This document shows positions 53,108 through 62,674 of a DNA stretch of 64,000 bases, in pieces. Position numbers and translations under genes: made by a program. Each line of letters opens with the position of its first letter. Positions within the stretch are counted from its first letter, which is position 1. Source of the DNA: Chamaea fasciata. Its lineage: Eukaryota > Chordata > Aves > Passeriformes > Sylviidae. The notes under the pieces were generated by a model. That model had not been told where the DNA came from. It saw only the letters and a list, made by a program, of their open reading frames with translations, and did not search any database. Location: NCBI GenBank assembly GCA_029207755.1, contig JARCOQ010000002.1, positions 116,340,051 through 116,404,050 of the forward strand. Direction: 5' to 3'.

Positions 53108-53570
53108 CACTGAAATCCCAAAATCCCCAAATCCCCGAGGCTGGAAAATATCTCCCAGAACATCAGATCCCAGCTGTGCCCACCTTGTCCCCAGCCCGGA
53201 GCTCTGAGTGCCACCTCCAGGTGACACCTGCAGGGACGGGCACTCCAAAGCTCCCTGGGCAGCCCCTGCCAAGGCCTGAGCACCCTTTCCATGGGGAAAT
53301 TCCTGCTGCTGGCCAAGCTGAGCCTCCCCTGGGCCAGCCTGAGGCCGTTCCCTCTCCTCCTGTCCCTGTTCCCTGGGAGCAGAGCCCGACCCCCCCGGCT
53401 GTCCCCTCCTGGCAGGGACTTGTGCAGAGCCACCAGGTCCCCCCTGAGCCTCCTTTTCTCCAGGCTCAGCCCCTTGCCCAGCTCCCTCAGCCCCTCCTGG
53501 GGCTCCAGCCTCTCTGGGGACAGCCAGTGTCCCCGGGCCACTCCAGCTGCTGTTCCAGGGCAGGAGAAGT
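53108..53570 (-). mobile_element. CR1 LINE 3' fragment
   Basis: Complement of the 27420 and 41525 copies: CCCAAATCCCCGAGGCTGGA, GCTCTGAGTGCCACCTCCAG, CAAAGCTCCCTGGGCAGCCC, TTTTCTCCAGGCTCAGCCCC. Confidence 0.9.
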
Positions 53571-53619
53571 GACCTGGTGTCCCCGTGTCCAGGCAGCTCC
53601 CCCAGCCCTCACTGACCAC

Positions 53620-53780
53620 CCCCTTTTAATGATGCTGCAAAGGTCGTATTGATTTCCCAGGCTCTAATCACACGGAATATTTTACCCATTATGGAGCAGC
53701 GGGTTTGAAAGGCTCGGCTGCTTATTTAATTTCAGCAGGCAGAGAATTCCCAGCGGAGCTGTGAAACTTGATACGTGTCA
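53620..53780. promoter_or_regulatory. Possible short regulatory island
   Basis: CTTTTAATGATGCTGCAAAG, CTCTAATCACACGGAATATT, CCCATTATGGAGCAGCGGG and CTTATTTAATTTCAGCAGGC in 160 bp of unique DNA. Confidence 0.35.
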
Positions 53781-53939
53781 TCCCTGAGCCCACACAGCCC
53801 ATCCCAGCCCGGGGCCGTCTCACTCCTGGTGATGGCTCCGGCTCCAGGCTGGCACAGACTGGGACTGGCAAAGCTCAGCTCAGAGCCAGGCTGGGAGCAA
53901 AGCCAGGGCTCGCTTCAAGCCTTGTGTCGTTTTCTCACT

Positions 53940-54150
53940 GACCTGTTGGGCTTGGAAAAACCTGAAATCCCACCCAGGGCCACCCCTGCCATGGCAGGGA
54001 CACCTCCCACTGTCCCCAGTGTCCAGCCTGGCCTTGGGCACTGCCAGGGATCCAGGGGCAGCCACAGCTGCTCTGGGAATTCCATCCCCACCCTGCCAGG
54101 GAACAATTCCTGCCCAGGATCCCACCCAGCCCTGCCCTCTGGGTTTGGGG
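53940..54150 (-). mobile_element. CR1 LINE 3'-end fragment
   Basis: CCTGAAATCCCACCCAGGGC, GCCATGGCAGGGACACCTCC and GCCAGGGAACAATTCCTGCC, the complemented CR1 tail. Confidence 0.85.
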
Positions 54151-54154
54151 ACAG

Positions 54155-54830
54155 ATCCTGGAAATGTGGTGCCAGAGCTGCAGGACATCTCAGCTGCTGT
54201 TGGTGTTGGTGGGGGTGATTTGGGCACAGGTAATGCCCCAAAATCCCTGGAGATTTCCTACTTTTGCCTGTGGCCTGAGGCCTCAGCTCACTCCAGCAAC
54301 ATCTTTTCAGTCCCTCCAGGTGAAAGGAATTTTGTGAGCAATTATGGAGGGCAAACCCTGGTGCCCGCAGCTCTCGGAGCCCTTTCCAGGAGCCAGGGAA
54401 GTGCCCCTCAGGGAAGCTCAGGACCATGGAGGAGATCTCCCTCCAGCTCCAGTGAGTGCTCAGAGGGGTTTTGTGCCTGGGAGGGCCCTTCCTCTCCTGA
54501 GCCTTTGGGAGCGTTGGTTTCCCAGCCTCAGCTTTGCTTCCGGCTCACGTTGGCACTGCCCTGCACCGGCAGTTCGCGAAGTCTGTGCACGGAACTTTTC
54601 CCGTTTCCTGGGTGGAATTGGGCTGCAGAGCCCTTTGGTGAGGGGAGGTTGGCAGGGAACAGGGCGAGCACGTCCCCAGAGCTCCTCCCTGCTCTGTCAC
54701 ACACCTTGGTGCTCTGCGCTGCTTTTTCCTCTCCAAGGCTAATCTCAGTCAGGCGTGGTCGTGCTGGGCGGTTGTTGTCCCCTGTTTGGGACAGCCCCCC
54801 CGAGGCTGGCAGGGCACTGGGGAGAAGAGC
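54155..54830. other. Intergenic DNA, no feature seen
   Basis: Single-copy sequence. A weak CR1-like piece may lie at 54300-54340. Confidence 0.35.
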
Positions 54831-54832
54831 AC

Positions 54833-55165
54833 TGTGGGCCTGATATTTCTGGCTCTGAGAGATTTCAACCTGCTGGCGGCTGCTGACTTTTTCCCCAAGG
54901 AAAAATTTCTCAGGAAAGCTTCTTCTCAAAACAATCTTGGCAAACAACTCTCCTTCCTCCAAGCAATCTTTCTCCAGCAGGTGTTTGCTGTTTCTCTGGT
55001 TTAACCAATGAGATTAAGAGGTGTCGTTCCTATTCACCAGCCATGTTCAGTCTGTATGGGAACACCTTATAAAAGGTGGTGAGAATCAGACAGTAAAGCC
55101 TTTTTTTCTATGCTCTTTGCCTTCTGAAATATTTGGAGTCTCTCACCTTTCTTCCGTGTCCTACA
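54833..55165 (+). mobile_element. Probable solo LTR with CCAAT and TATA boxes
   Basis: It starts TGTGGGCCTGATATTTCTGG and ends TTCCGTGTCCTACA (TG...CA). CCAAT lies at 55005-55009 (TTAACCAATGAGA) and TATAAAA at 55068-55074 (CACCTTATAAAAGGTGG, itself an inverted repeat). An AGTAAA poly(A)-like signal follows near 55095. The 333-bp length and signal order are typical of an avian retroviral LTR. No coding interior is present. No target duplication could be confirmed. Confidence 0.5.
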
Positions 55166-55169
55166 GCGA

Positions 55170-55475
55170 ACAGAGCAGGGCTGGCACTGGGGAGTTTCCT
55201 TCAGCCCAGGGCTGCTCCTCACCCTGGTTCTTGTCCAGGGCTGTGGTTGTGTCTGAGGCAGCAGCTGCAGCTCTGCCCTGATGCTGGACCTTGCTGCCAC
55301 CACACAGGGGCCTGGATTTCCCCAGCTCTCACAGTCTGGGGGCGTGAGGCACCATCAGGTTCATGAGGTGGAATCGCTGTCTCTGGGAATGTTCCAGAGG
55401 TGTACAGATGTGACCCCTGGGGACACGGCCTGGCGATGGTGTTGGGGGTGCGGGGCTGGACTCCAGGCAGAATAA
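55170..55475. other. Intergenic DNA, no feature seen
   Basis: Single-copy GC-moderate sequence. Confidence 0.35.
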
Positions 55476-55479
55476 ATGA

Positions 55480-55522
55480 TCCTGAGGGTCTCTCCCAACA
55501 CTGAAGACTCTGGATTCTGGGA
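55480..55522 (+). mobile_element. CR1 3'-end stub
   Basis: ATGATCCTGAGGGTCTCTCC, CAACACTGAAGACTC then TGGATTCTGGG resembles a sense CR1 end. Confidence 0.5.
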
Positions 55523-55664
55523 TTTCCTCACCTTAAAACCCTTCAAAGCCCTTTAGGCTCCAGGAATCCCCATGCTCTGACTCCTCCCAACACACGTTTT
55601 CACCGTGCTGGCTTTGCACTCCCAGAGCGTTCAGCGCTGCTTGTGTTACACCAGGAAGACATTC

Positions 55665-55730
55665 CATGGAATCACAGAACATCCTGAGCTGGAGGGACTC
55701 ACAGGGACCACCCAGTCCCCCCTCTGGACA
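55665..55730 (-). mobile_element. CR1 3'-end stub
   Basis: TGGAATCACAGAACATCCTG, AGCTGGAGGGACTCACAGGG and ACCACCCAGTCC match the CR1 subfamily seen at 16541. Confidence 0.75.
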
Positions 55731-55734
55731 CCCT

Positions 55735-56275
55735 CTGAGAGTTTTAGATCTTTGTCATACCCTGGTGCTACCCAAAACTGCCGCAGCACCCACAGAAACT
55801 TCAGCTGCTTTCTCCAGGGCAAAGCTGCTTTTGGGGTTTTTTTTCAGCCCTAAATCCCAACCAAGCTGCAGCAAAGAGCTGGAAGACCCAAAGCAGCTCT
55901 GCAGAGTCGGGGTGGGTGCCAAACAAAGGCACCTCTGCATGTTAAAGCTGAGCTGGGCCCTGCAGCCAATGCTCTGTGTGTGCAGAACAGGTGTGGAGAC
56001 ACCGGGAGATGGAGCAGGATGATTTTCCCCCGGAAGGAGGCACCGAGTGCTGAAGTGATGTTCCCTTTGGCAGTGCAGCTGCCTTGCCCTCGTTCTGCTC
56101 CGCGTGGAGGAAGGGGCTGCTCATCCCACGTTTTGCCTGGCCCCGCTCTGGAGCTGCGCACGTTTCATTCAGCCCCCGCCCCGTGCCTGAGCGTTCCCTG
56201 ATTCCAGCCCCGCAGGCTGGAGCTGGAGCAGCTCAAGCAGCGCCGTGGAAATCCGGCTGCCAGCGCCGTTGGGCC
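55735..56275. other. Intergenic DNA, no feature seen
   Basis: Single-copy sequence without supported coding regions. Confidence 0.35.
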
Positions 56276-56279
56276 CTTT

Positions 56280-56540
56280 CAGCTCGCCCTCAGCTGTGCT
56301 CATTTTTTTGTCACCATATTGGGGCAAGCCGGGCTGTTTTGTCACTCCACGCTAATCTGACATCTGATGTCTGCCTCGCATCATTGTCTGGGGCACAGCT
56401 GGATCCAGCCCAGCAACACCCACCGCACTTGCACCCTTTAATTCTCATTTCCCAGCGCTCGGGGCCTCGTTTGTGGGAGGCCAAAAGGGGCTGGGGAAAA
56501 TCAATTATTGCTGCAACAGCCCTTGGCACCCGCTTTGCAC
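56280..56540. promoter_or_regulatory. Candidate upstream regulatory island
   Basis: GCTCATTTTTTTGTCACCAT, CCACGCTAATCTGACATCTG, GCCTCGCATCATTGTCTGGG and AAAATCAATTATTGCTGCAA. Unique DNA with E-box (CATCTG) and TAAT motifs. Confidence 0.4.
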
Positions 56541-56544
56541 GGGC

Positions 56545-56830
56545 AGGTACGACAGGGAGCAGCGTGGGGACGGTGCTGCTGCCCCTTGGCACGTGGGGGG
56601 CTGAGTCTGACCAGTTAAACCAGTGAGTTGAACTGGGCGAGTGCTTTGGCGGCTCCCAAAATATTGTGGCAGCTTTGCTTGTACAACCTGCTCACAGCCG
56701 CTGCCACGCCTGGCCAGGAGCAGCCTGCAAAGCTTCTTTTAGTTCTGCTTCTTCTTTTAGTTCTGCTTCTTTTTCACCTCTGTTTCTTTCCCCTTCTCCC
56801 GCCCGACGCCGCTGCCGCAGCCCCACCGTG
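56545..56830. other. Intergenic DNA, no feature seen
   Basis: Includes a short direct duplication TTTTAGTTCTGCTTCT at about 56736 and 56755. Confidence 0.35.
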
Positions 56831-57100
56831 CAGCAGGACTCGATTATCCCGGTTATTAGCGGGAATCTCGAGTTGGATCTTTAGGGCAAGGCAGCGAGGT
56901 GTCAGTTGTTAACTTAACACAGCTCTGCAGCGGGGCTGAGAGCTCAGGTCGTGACCCTATAATGGCCAACCAGCCTATTAGTTTAGCAAAGCCGGGCTCA
57001 AATGTCATTTCAGCGCCCGCCGGATGCTTGAATTTATTACCCAGGAAGCTCCCGACTTGAAAACGATAGGATTTCTTCTCCACCAGCTGCTGGAAGTCCC
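56830..57100. promoter_or_regulatory. Candidate upstream enhancer region
   Basis: Unique DNA: CGATTATCCCGGTTATTAGC, GTCAGTTGTTAACTTAACAC, ACCCTATAATGGCCAACCAG, CCTATTAGTTTAGCAAAGCC, GAATTTATTACCCAGGAAGC. Many short palindromic AT cores and no coding frame. Confidence 0.45.
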
Positions 57101-57279
57101 CCCCCCTTTTTTTTTTTTTTTAAATAATAGCGACAAATGTGCGCTTTCAAAGTTCTTAGCTGGGGTGGGGTGACCTGCGGTGAACGAGGAGGCCGAGCAG
57201 GTACGGCAGATCACGGAACCTGCAGCCTCCAGGAAAAGGGGGGGGGGGAAAGGCAGGATAAAGGCAAAAAAATGCCAAT

Positions 57280-57940
57280 CAAATTGAAATGATGAGCCCA
57301 TTAAAGAATGATTTTCATTCAGGCCTCACCTTCCACAGCGTTCCCGGTTTTATGGTTAAAACCCACAGGAAACAAACTCTGCCCTCCCTTTCCCGCCCAT
57401 TATTAATTCCTGATATTTTGTGATCATTTCAGTCGAGGGGGAGAAGGGGAAAAAAAAAAAAAAAAAGAGAGAGAGAGGAAAAAAAACCCAACCAAAAAAA
57501 TCTCGCTGCATTCAGTCCCCTGAGAATGTTGGGTCGAGTTTTTTGATCCCTGTTGCTCATTGATTTGAGGGCTGATGTAGTGCAAGGGGTCCCTATTAGT
57601 GGCGTCTGTCACTGCTGTAATGTTTTTGTTATTTTTCCTCATTTGTTCGCTCTGACATCATGTCATTACAGAATGGTGCTGTTCAGGCCCTGCCTTGGCT
57701 GTTCGTTAGCGTGTGTTTAATGAGCAGCTTAATTGAGCTGTCTACTAGGCCACCTGTCACCCTCCGGACTTATTAACATACTAATGGCCTGACATTGTCC
57801 TCGCTGACAGGCAACAGGGTTTACTGATTTGATGTCTGGACATGGGGATTTTATGCAGGAATGAGAGAGGATATTGGGAAGGAGGTTTAAAAACGCAAAT
57901 TAACTCTTTGGTATCTCTGTATTTATGGCTGGCTCCGGGG
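57280..57940. promoter_or_regulatory. Candidate upstream enhancer region
   Basis: About 46 kb upstream of OLIG2. CCAATCAAATTGAAATGATG, GAGCCCATTAAAGAATGATT, then after an A-rich tract TTGCTCATTGATTTGAGGGC, CTGACATCATGTCATTACAG, TTTAATGAGCAGCTTAATTG, GGACTTATTAACATACTAAT and CTGACAGGCAACAGGG (TGACAG). A long, unique, motif-dense block with no coding frame; a strong candidate by appearance. Confidence 0.5.
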
Positions 57941-57999
57941 GAAAAAAAAAAAAAAAAGAAAAAAAAAAAAAAAAAGTTCAACACAAAGTAGCCGGGGAG

Positions 58000-58370
58000 G
58001 GAGGGGGGGAACGGCCCTGCTTAGCCAGAGCCACTTTGTCATCGATTGCAGCACGTTTGTGCAGGGGAAAATCTGCTTGGGGTAAGAGGAGCGGGCTTTA
58101 CTTCTATTACAGTATTATTGTTGGGGCTGCTTCAAAGGAGAAATCTCCTTAAGCCCACAGGAAAGTTTTGTGACTGGGCTTTTCTCCACTGTGGCTAAAC
58201 AAATGAAAGGCACGAAATTTCCAGTGAAGGGATTTAAGTGCACGACATTGTCCCCCCACCTTTTAAAGCCAGATGAGGACATTCATCGCCAGCGCACACT
58301 GGGCCGGGCTCTAAAGGTTCAAAGGAGTTGCCTTAAGTGCATGCAAGTTTAATAAAAACACTTGTTTTGC
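58000..58370. promoter_or_regulatory. Candidate upstream regulatory island
   Basis: CACTTTGTCATCGATTGCAG, TTCTATTACAGTATTATTGT, GGGATTTAAGTGCACGACAT and GTGCATGCAAGTTTAATAAA in unique DNA. Confidence 0.4.
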
Positions 58371-58661
58371 TTGGCTTGCTTCTGGTGGTTGTTGTTGTTG
58401 GGTGGGTTTTTCCCCCGGCCCCGGAGAAGCCGACCTTCTGTCACGGCAAAGCTCGGCTTTGCAGCAGATCCCACATCCAGATGGGGCGGCCCGAAGCCCA
58501 GCCCGGCACTAAATCCACCTCGTGGGCAGGCCGTGGGTGTGGGTGCTGGGGTTCATCCTGGGAGCTGGGTGTTGCAGGATCCACAGGGGACGGAGATCCC
58601 GGGGTGAAGGGGAACCCTGAGGAACAGTTTGGTGATGAGCACCAGGACCCACACGCAGAGC

Positions 58662-59222
58662 TGGAACCCCGGGCACGGAGAATTCCAGACTCTCTGCACT
58701 GGCAGGCACTGAGCCCCAGGCAAACACTGCATCGCACCTGAGGCCGTGGAAAAGGCTCCCAAAATGGAGTGACAGCTCTGGGATTGTGGCTGTGGGGTTT
58801 GGATAGAAGGGTGTGATAGCACAGGGTGGGAAACTCAGAGCTGGAGGGTTTAGAATACAGTAATATGGAGACAAAGCAGGATGGAGGGTTTAGGGCAGAG
58901 GCTGAGTCCTTCTTTTGCACCTTCTTCTCCATGCTCTGGGTGGGGGTTTGGAATTGGGTAGAAAAGTCCCCACTGCGGGCCAGGGGTGGTTGGTTATTGG
59001 GTTAAAAGTCAAAATCATTCAGGTGTCATCTCTTAATTGGACAGTTTGTCCTTAAAAGGCCTTGGAGAAAGAGAGAAATAGGAGCCATTTTTAGTTTGTT
59101 AGCTCGAAGTGCTGTAGCACTCACAGTTTGTGAGACTGTAACAGAGATGAGAATTAATAAACATCTGAGTCCGAACATGAAATATGGTCTTGTGCATTTA
59201 ATTCCAGTGCTGGCAGAAAAAG
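58662..59222 (+). mobile_element. LTR-like repeat family B, copy 7
   Basis: TGGAACCCCGGGCACGGAG to TTCCAGTGCTGGCAGAAAAA, with CCTTAAAAGGCC (TATA-like) at about 59052 and AATAAA near 59155. Near full length, about 555 bp. Confidence 0.8.
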
Positions 59223-59224
59223 AA

Positions 59225-59430
59225 AAGCGACAACACAGCAGGGCCGGTCCCAGCCCTGCATCACCCTCCTGGGACCCTGTGAGGAGCTGGGATGTGGGGC
59301 AAGGAGAGCAGGGTCCTGTGGGGAAACAGGGATCCCGCTGGAGAAGGGCTTGGGAAGCACCTCAGCCCCAGGAGCACCTGAGTGTCACCACTAACACCTC
59401 TGTTTAACTGGGGTGGGCAGCAGGTGAAGG
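59225..59430. other. Intergenic DNA, no feature seen
   Basis: Short single-copy interval between an LTR and a CR1 piece. Confidence 0.35.
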
Positions 59431-59575
59431 GGGGATCCTGCCCCCCTGCTCTGCCCTCACGAGATCCCTCCTGCAGCCAGGTCTGGGATCCCAGCACAGG
59501 ACGGACCTGGAGCTGCTGGAGCCAGTCCAGAGGAGCCACGGAGCTGCTGCAGGGCTGGAGCCCCGCTGGGCTCCC
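59430..59575 (+). mobile_element. CR1 LINE internal 3' fragment
   Basis: CCAGGTCTGGGATCCCAGCA, GACCTGGAGCTGCTGGAGCC and AGTCCAGAGGAGCCACGGAG are sense CR1 landmarks. Interrupted at 59581 by dispersed repeat C. Confidence 0.75.
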
Positions 59576-59580
59576 TCTGG

Positions 59581-59797
59581 GAATCCAGTGCACACAGGCT
59601 GTGCTGCTGTTCTGAATGCCAGCTTTGATCCAGGCGGGAATGCTGGGCTCCTCCCCCTGGGTGGAGCCTCTCCCCGTGGGATGATGGGATTGTATCAGCC
59701 CTGCAGTGAGCCTGGATGGCCCATGGACAGCAGATATCCCCTGGAGGGAGGATGGGGCCTGGAAGGGATAAAGAACACGGCCCCAGCTGGTTTAACA
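59581..59797. repeat. Dispersed repeat C, copy 2
   Basis: Nearly identical to 22012-22228, same orientation. See that entry. Confidence 0.8.
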
Positions 59798-59842
59798 GCT
59801 GGGAAACAGAATACAGACTGCTGGTTACATCCTGCACTGCAA

Positions 59843-60590
59843 CCCAAGACAGAGACCCTGAGGGATTCCCTGTGCCAGGAACAGGAGCCCAAACTGGGGA
59901 TCCTGAGGGATTCCCTGTGCCAGGAACAGGAGCCCAAACCTGGGGATCCTGAGGGATTCCCTGTGCCAGGAACAGGAGCCCAAACTGGGGATCCTGAGGG
60001 ATTCCCTGTGCCAGGAACAGGAGCCCAAACTGGGGATCCTGAGGGATTCCCTGTGCCAGGAACAGGAGCCCAAACCTGGGGACACTGAGGGATTCCCTGT
60101 GCCAGGAACAGGAGCCCAAACTGGGGATCCTGAGGGATTCCCTGTGCCAGGAACAGGAGCCCAAACTGGGGATCCTGAGGGATTCCCTGTGCCAGGAACA
60201 GGAGCCCAAACTGGGGACCCTGAGGGATTCCCTGTGCCAGGGACAGGAGCCCAAACTGGGGATCCTGAGGGATTCCCTGTGCCAGGAACAGGAGCCCAAA
60301 CTGGGGATCCTGAGGGATTCCCTGTGCCAGGGACAGGAGCCCAAACTGGGGATCCTGAGGGATTCCCTGTGCCAGGAACAGGAGCCCAAACTGGGGATCC
60401 TGAGGGATTCCCTGTGCCAGGAACAGGAGCCCAAACTGGGGATCCTGAGGGATTCCCTGTGCCAGGAACAGGAGCCCAAACTGGGGATCCTGAGGGATTC
60501 CCTGTGCCAGGAACAGGAGCCCAAACTGGGGACCCTGAGGGATTCCCTGTGCCAGGAACAGGAGCCCAAACCCAAAGGACACTGAGGGAC
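59843..60590. repeat. 45-bp minisatellite
   Basis: About 16-17 units of GGGATTCCCTGTGCCAGGAA, CAGGAGCCCAAACTGGGGAT and CCTGA, over 95% alike. Variants are GGACAGG for GAACAGG, AAACCTGGGG and GGACCC for GGATCC. The 45-bp period keeps all frames open; the resulting repeat proteins have no gene context. Confidence 0.97.
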
Positions 60591-60594
60591 GCCT

Positions 60595-61365
60595 TGTCCC
60601 ATGTCCTGGAGCAGGGACAGGCACTGGCAGCGCCCCTGAGCCTCCGGAAAGTGGCACCCAGGGCCTGTTGGTGCCGTGGCAGTGGGATGTTCTTAGGATG
60701 AAACACTCGCATGATTTCACAATTCCCAGGATTCCTCATGGGAAAGAGATGTCTGTTTCCTTTGGATCCCCAGCTGAGGGAATGTGAGGAGTCACCCTCC
60801 CCTCAGCAAAGCCAAACCTTGCTGGAGCTCACTGCACTTTTTCTCTGGGTGGTTTCTGTTGGGAAATGGTGGATCCGACTCCACAGCCTCTTTTCCACTG
60901 AAAAAACAGGGATTTTGCTGCAGCTGAGCCTCTGTACCCCTGTGTCAGAGAGAGAACCAGAGACACCCCAGAGCACAAACACCTTCCCACAGATGGTGGG
61001 ATGGGCACAAGCCTGGATTTCCTGACACTTTGGGGAATGTCCAGATGAACCTGGATGTGGCTGAGCACAGGAAAAGTCTGGAAATAAGAAGTTAAAGAGA
61101 AATCCCATTCTTCCATGACAATTCCTCATAACAAAGGGCTTCCCATCCTTCCCCAACGCACCACGGACATTCAGCTTCTCCAAATGCTCAGGAAGGTCCT
61201 TCCCTGCTCCCCCAGGGCCACTGGAGGTTCTGCATTGCTGAACGAGGCTCTGGAGAGAGGATCTGCCATGGACTGGGGGCTCAGGGATATGCAGGCAAAG
61301 GCTCTGCCCTGCCATGGCTTGGATGAAGGGTTTGGGGCTGGTATTGATTAAAAAGCTTTGTTTTG
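60595..61365. other. Intergenic DNA, no feature seen
   Basis: Single-copy DNA. No repeat family or gene recognised. Confidence 0.4.
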
Positions 61366-61368
61366 GGA

Positions 61369-61848
61369 TGATGCTTTAAGTTTTATCTTTGCTGTATTTC
61401 AGGTCCTGCGGTGCCCAGGGGTGCAGCTCTGAGCTCACAGTCAGCGTCACTCAGCTCTGCACACAGCAGGGACACAAAACAAATCCTTCTCCTGCTGCAC
61501 ACCAAGGACAACTGGGACAAGTGTTCAGGCCCCAAAGCACAAACAAGGGTGGGCTGAGGGGAGGAAACAAGAAGGATGGGACTGCATCACCTGCAGCTGG
61601 GACTGGACAATTCAACCCCAACGTGCAAATGGACCAAAACTTATAAAAATGTAAGATCTTGTGACCAGTCAGCCATTTTGTGACCATTTTGTGTCCATTT
61701 TGTGACCATTTTGGGTCCACCTTGGGTGCAGCCCTGGTCAGGCTCTTGTCCTGCCCACGGTGGATCCTTAAAGGCCTTTTAATAAATATCTGTATTATTC
61801 TCCAGCTCTGTCCAGTCTCTGTTCCAGCTCAGCCTTCCCAAGGCATCA
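61369..61848 (+). mobile_element. Solo LTR family A, full-length copy
   Basis: 480 bp, starting TGATGC and ending GCATCA, a perfect 6-bp terminal inverted repeat. TATAAAA at 61642-61648 and AATAAA at 61781-61786 sit in LTR order (U3-R-U5). A (CCATTTTGTG)n run lies between them. No retroviral coding sequence adjoins, so a solo LTR is the simplest reading. Target duplication is not evident. Confidence 0.8.
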
Positions 61849-61867
61849 GTGACACACACTCACATTC

Positions 61868-62060
61868 AGAACCAGGGAATCCCAGACTGGTTTGGGTCGG
61901 GAGGGACCTCAGTGCCACCCCTGCCACGGCAGGGACACCTCCCACTGTCCCCAGTGTCCAACCTGGCCTTGGGCACTGCCAGGGATCCAGGGGCAGCCAC
62001 AGCTGCTCTGGGAATTCCATCCCCACCCTGCCAGGGAACAATTCCTGCCCTACATCTCCC
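61868..62060 (-). mobile_element. CR1 LINE 3'-end fragment
   Basis: GAACCAGGGAATCCCAGACT, GGTCGGGAGGGACCTCAGTG, CCACGGCAGGGACACCTCCC and GCCAGGGAACAATTCCTGCC. Confidence 0.85.
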
Positions 62061-62064
62061 CTAA

Positions 62065-62590
62065 ATTTCCCCTTCCCCAGCTGAATTGGACAGGACTCTA
62101 GTTGCCTCTGCAGGAACTGAAAAAAAACCCCAGACATTTTGTGGGAAAAGAACAAAGAGCCTTTATGAATTCTCCACCATCTGCCTGATTTCTGGCTGGA
62201 ATCAGGAGGACCCCAGACAAAGCCTTCGCCCCCCAAAGCACCAGCACTCCCTGCAGGGCTGGCTGCAGAGCCCAAGGACGCACCTGGGTGCAGGTGGGCA
62301 GCTCTGCCCTCCCTGGGAGAGCAGCCATGGGAAGGGCATCAAGGACAGTGCAGGAGGAATGAAGGGAATGAACGAAATTAGGGGGAAAGAAATGAATTCC
62401 AGGCCTAGTTTATCCCAAAAAAAAAAAAAATGGCAGCTACGCTCCCGAGCTGCCAGATGTCAGCAGCTGGGCAGGAGGAGGAGCTGCTGGAGACAGAGGG
62501 ATGAGGAATTGCCCCAAACCTCCCTCCTGAGCCAAACTATTCCTGCCAGGAGCAGCAGGAGAGCTCCTCCAGCAGCCCAGGAACCTTGTC
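62065..62590. other. Intergenic DNA, no feature seen
   Basis: Single-copy DNA with an A-run at 62416-62430. Confidence 0.35.
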
Positions 62591-62595
62591 CCACA

Positions 62596-62672
62596 GGTTG
62601 TTTTACCCAAGTCTCATTCTTTTGGAAATAACGAAATGTTTCCAAATATATCCACAGGAAATATTTCCAAAA
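62596..62672 (+). repeat. Dispersed repeat E, copy 1
   Basis: GGTTGTTTTACCCAAGTCTC, ATTCTTTTGGAAATAACGAA and GGAAATATTTCCAAAAAC match the complement of 63600-63716. Likely the end of an unrecognised element. Confidence 0.6.
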
Positions 62673-62674
62673 AC

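Noticed and set aside
27420..53570. Intact CR1 reverse transcriptase
   Set aside because: All CR1 pieces are 3' fragments of at most about 0.6 kb with no conserved RT motif.
59457..60739. 300-380-codon repeat proteins on minus
   Set aside because: Products of the 45-bp array, open in several frames, with no promoter, splice or domain evidence.
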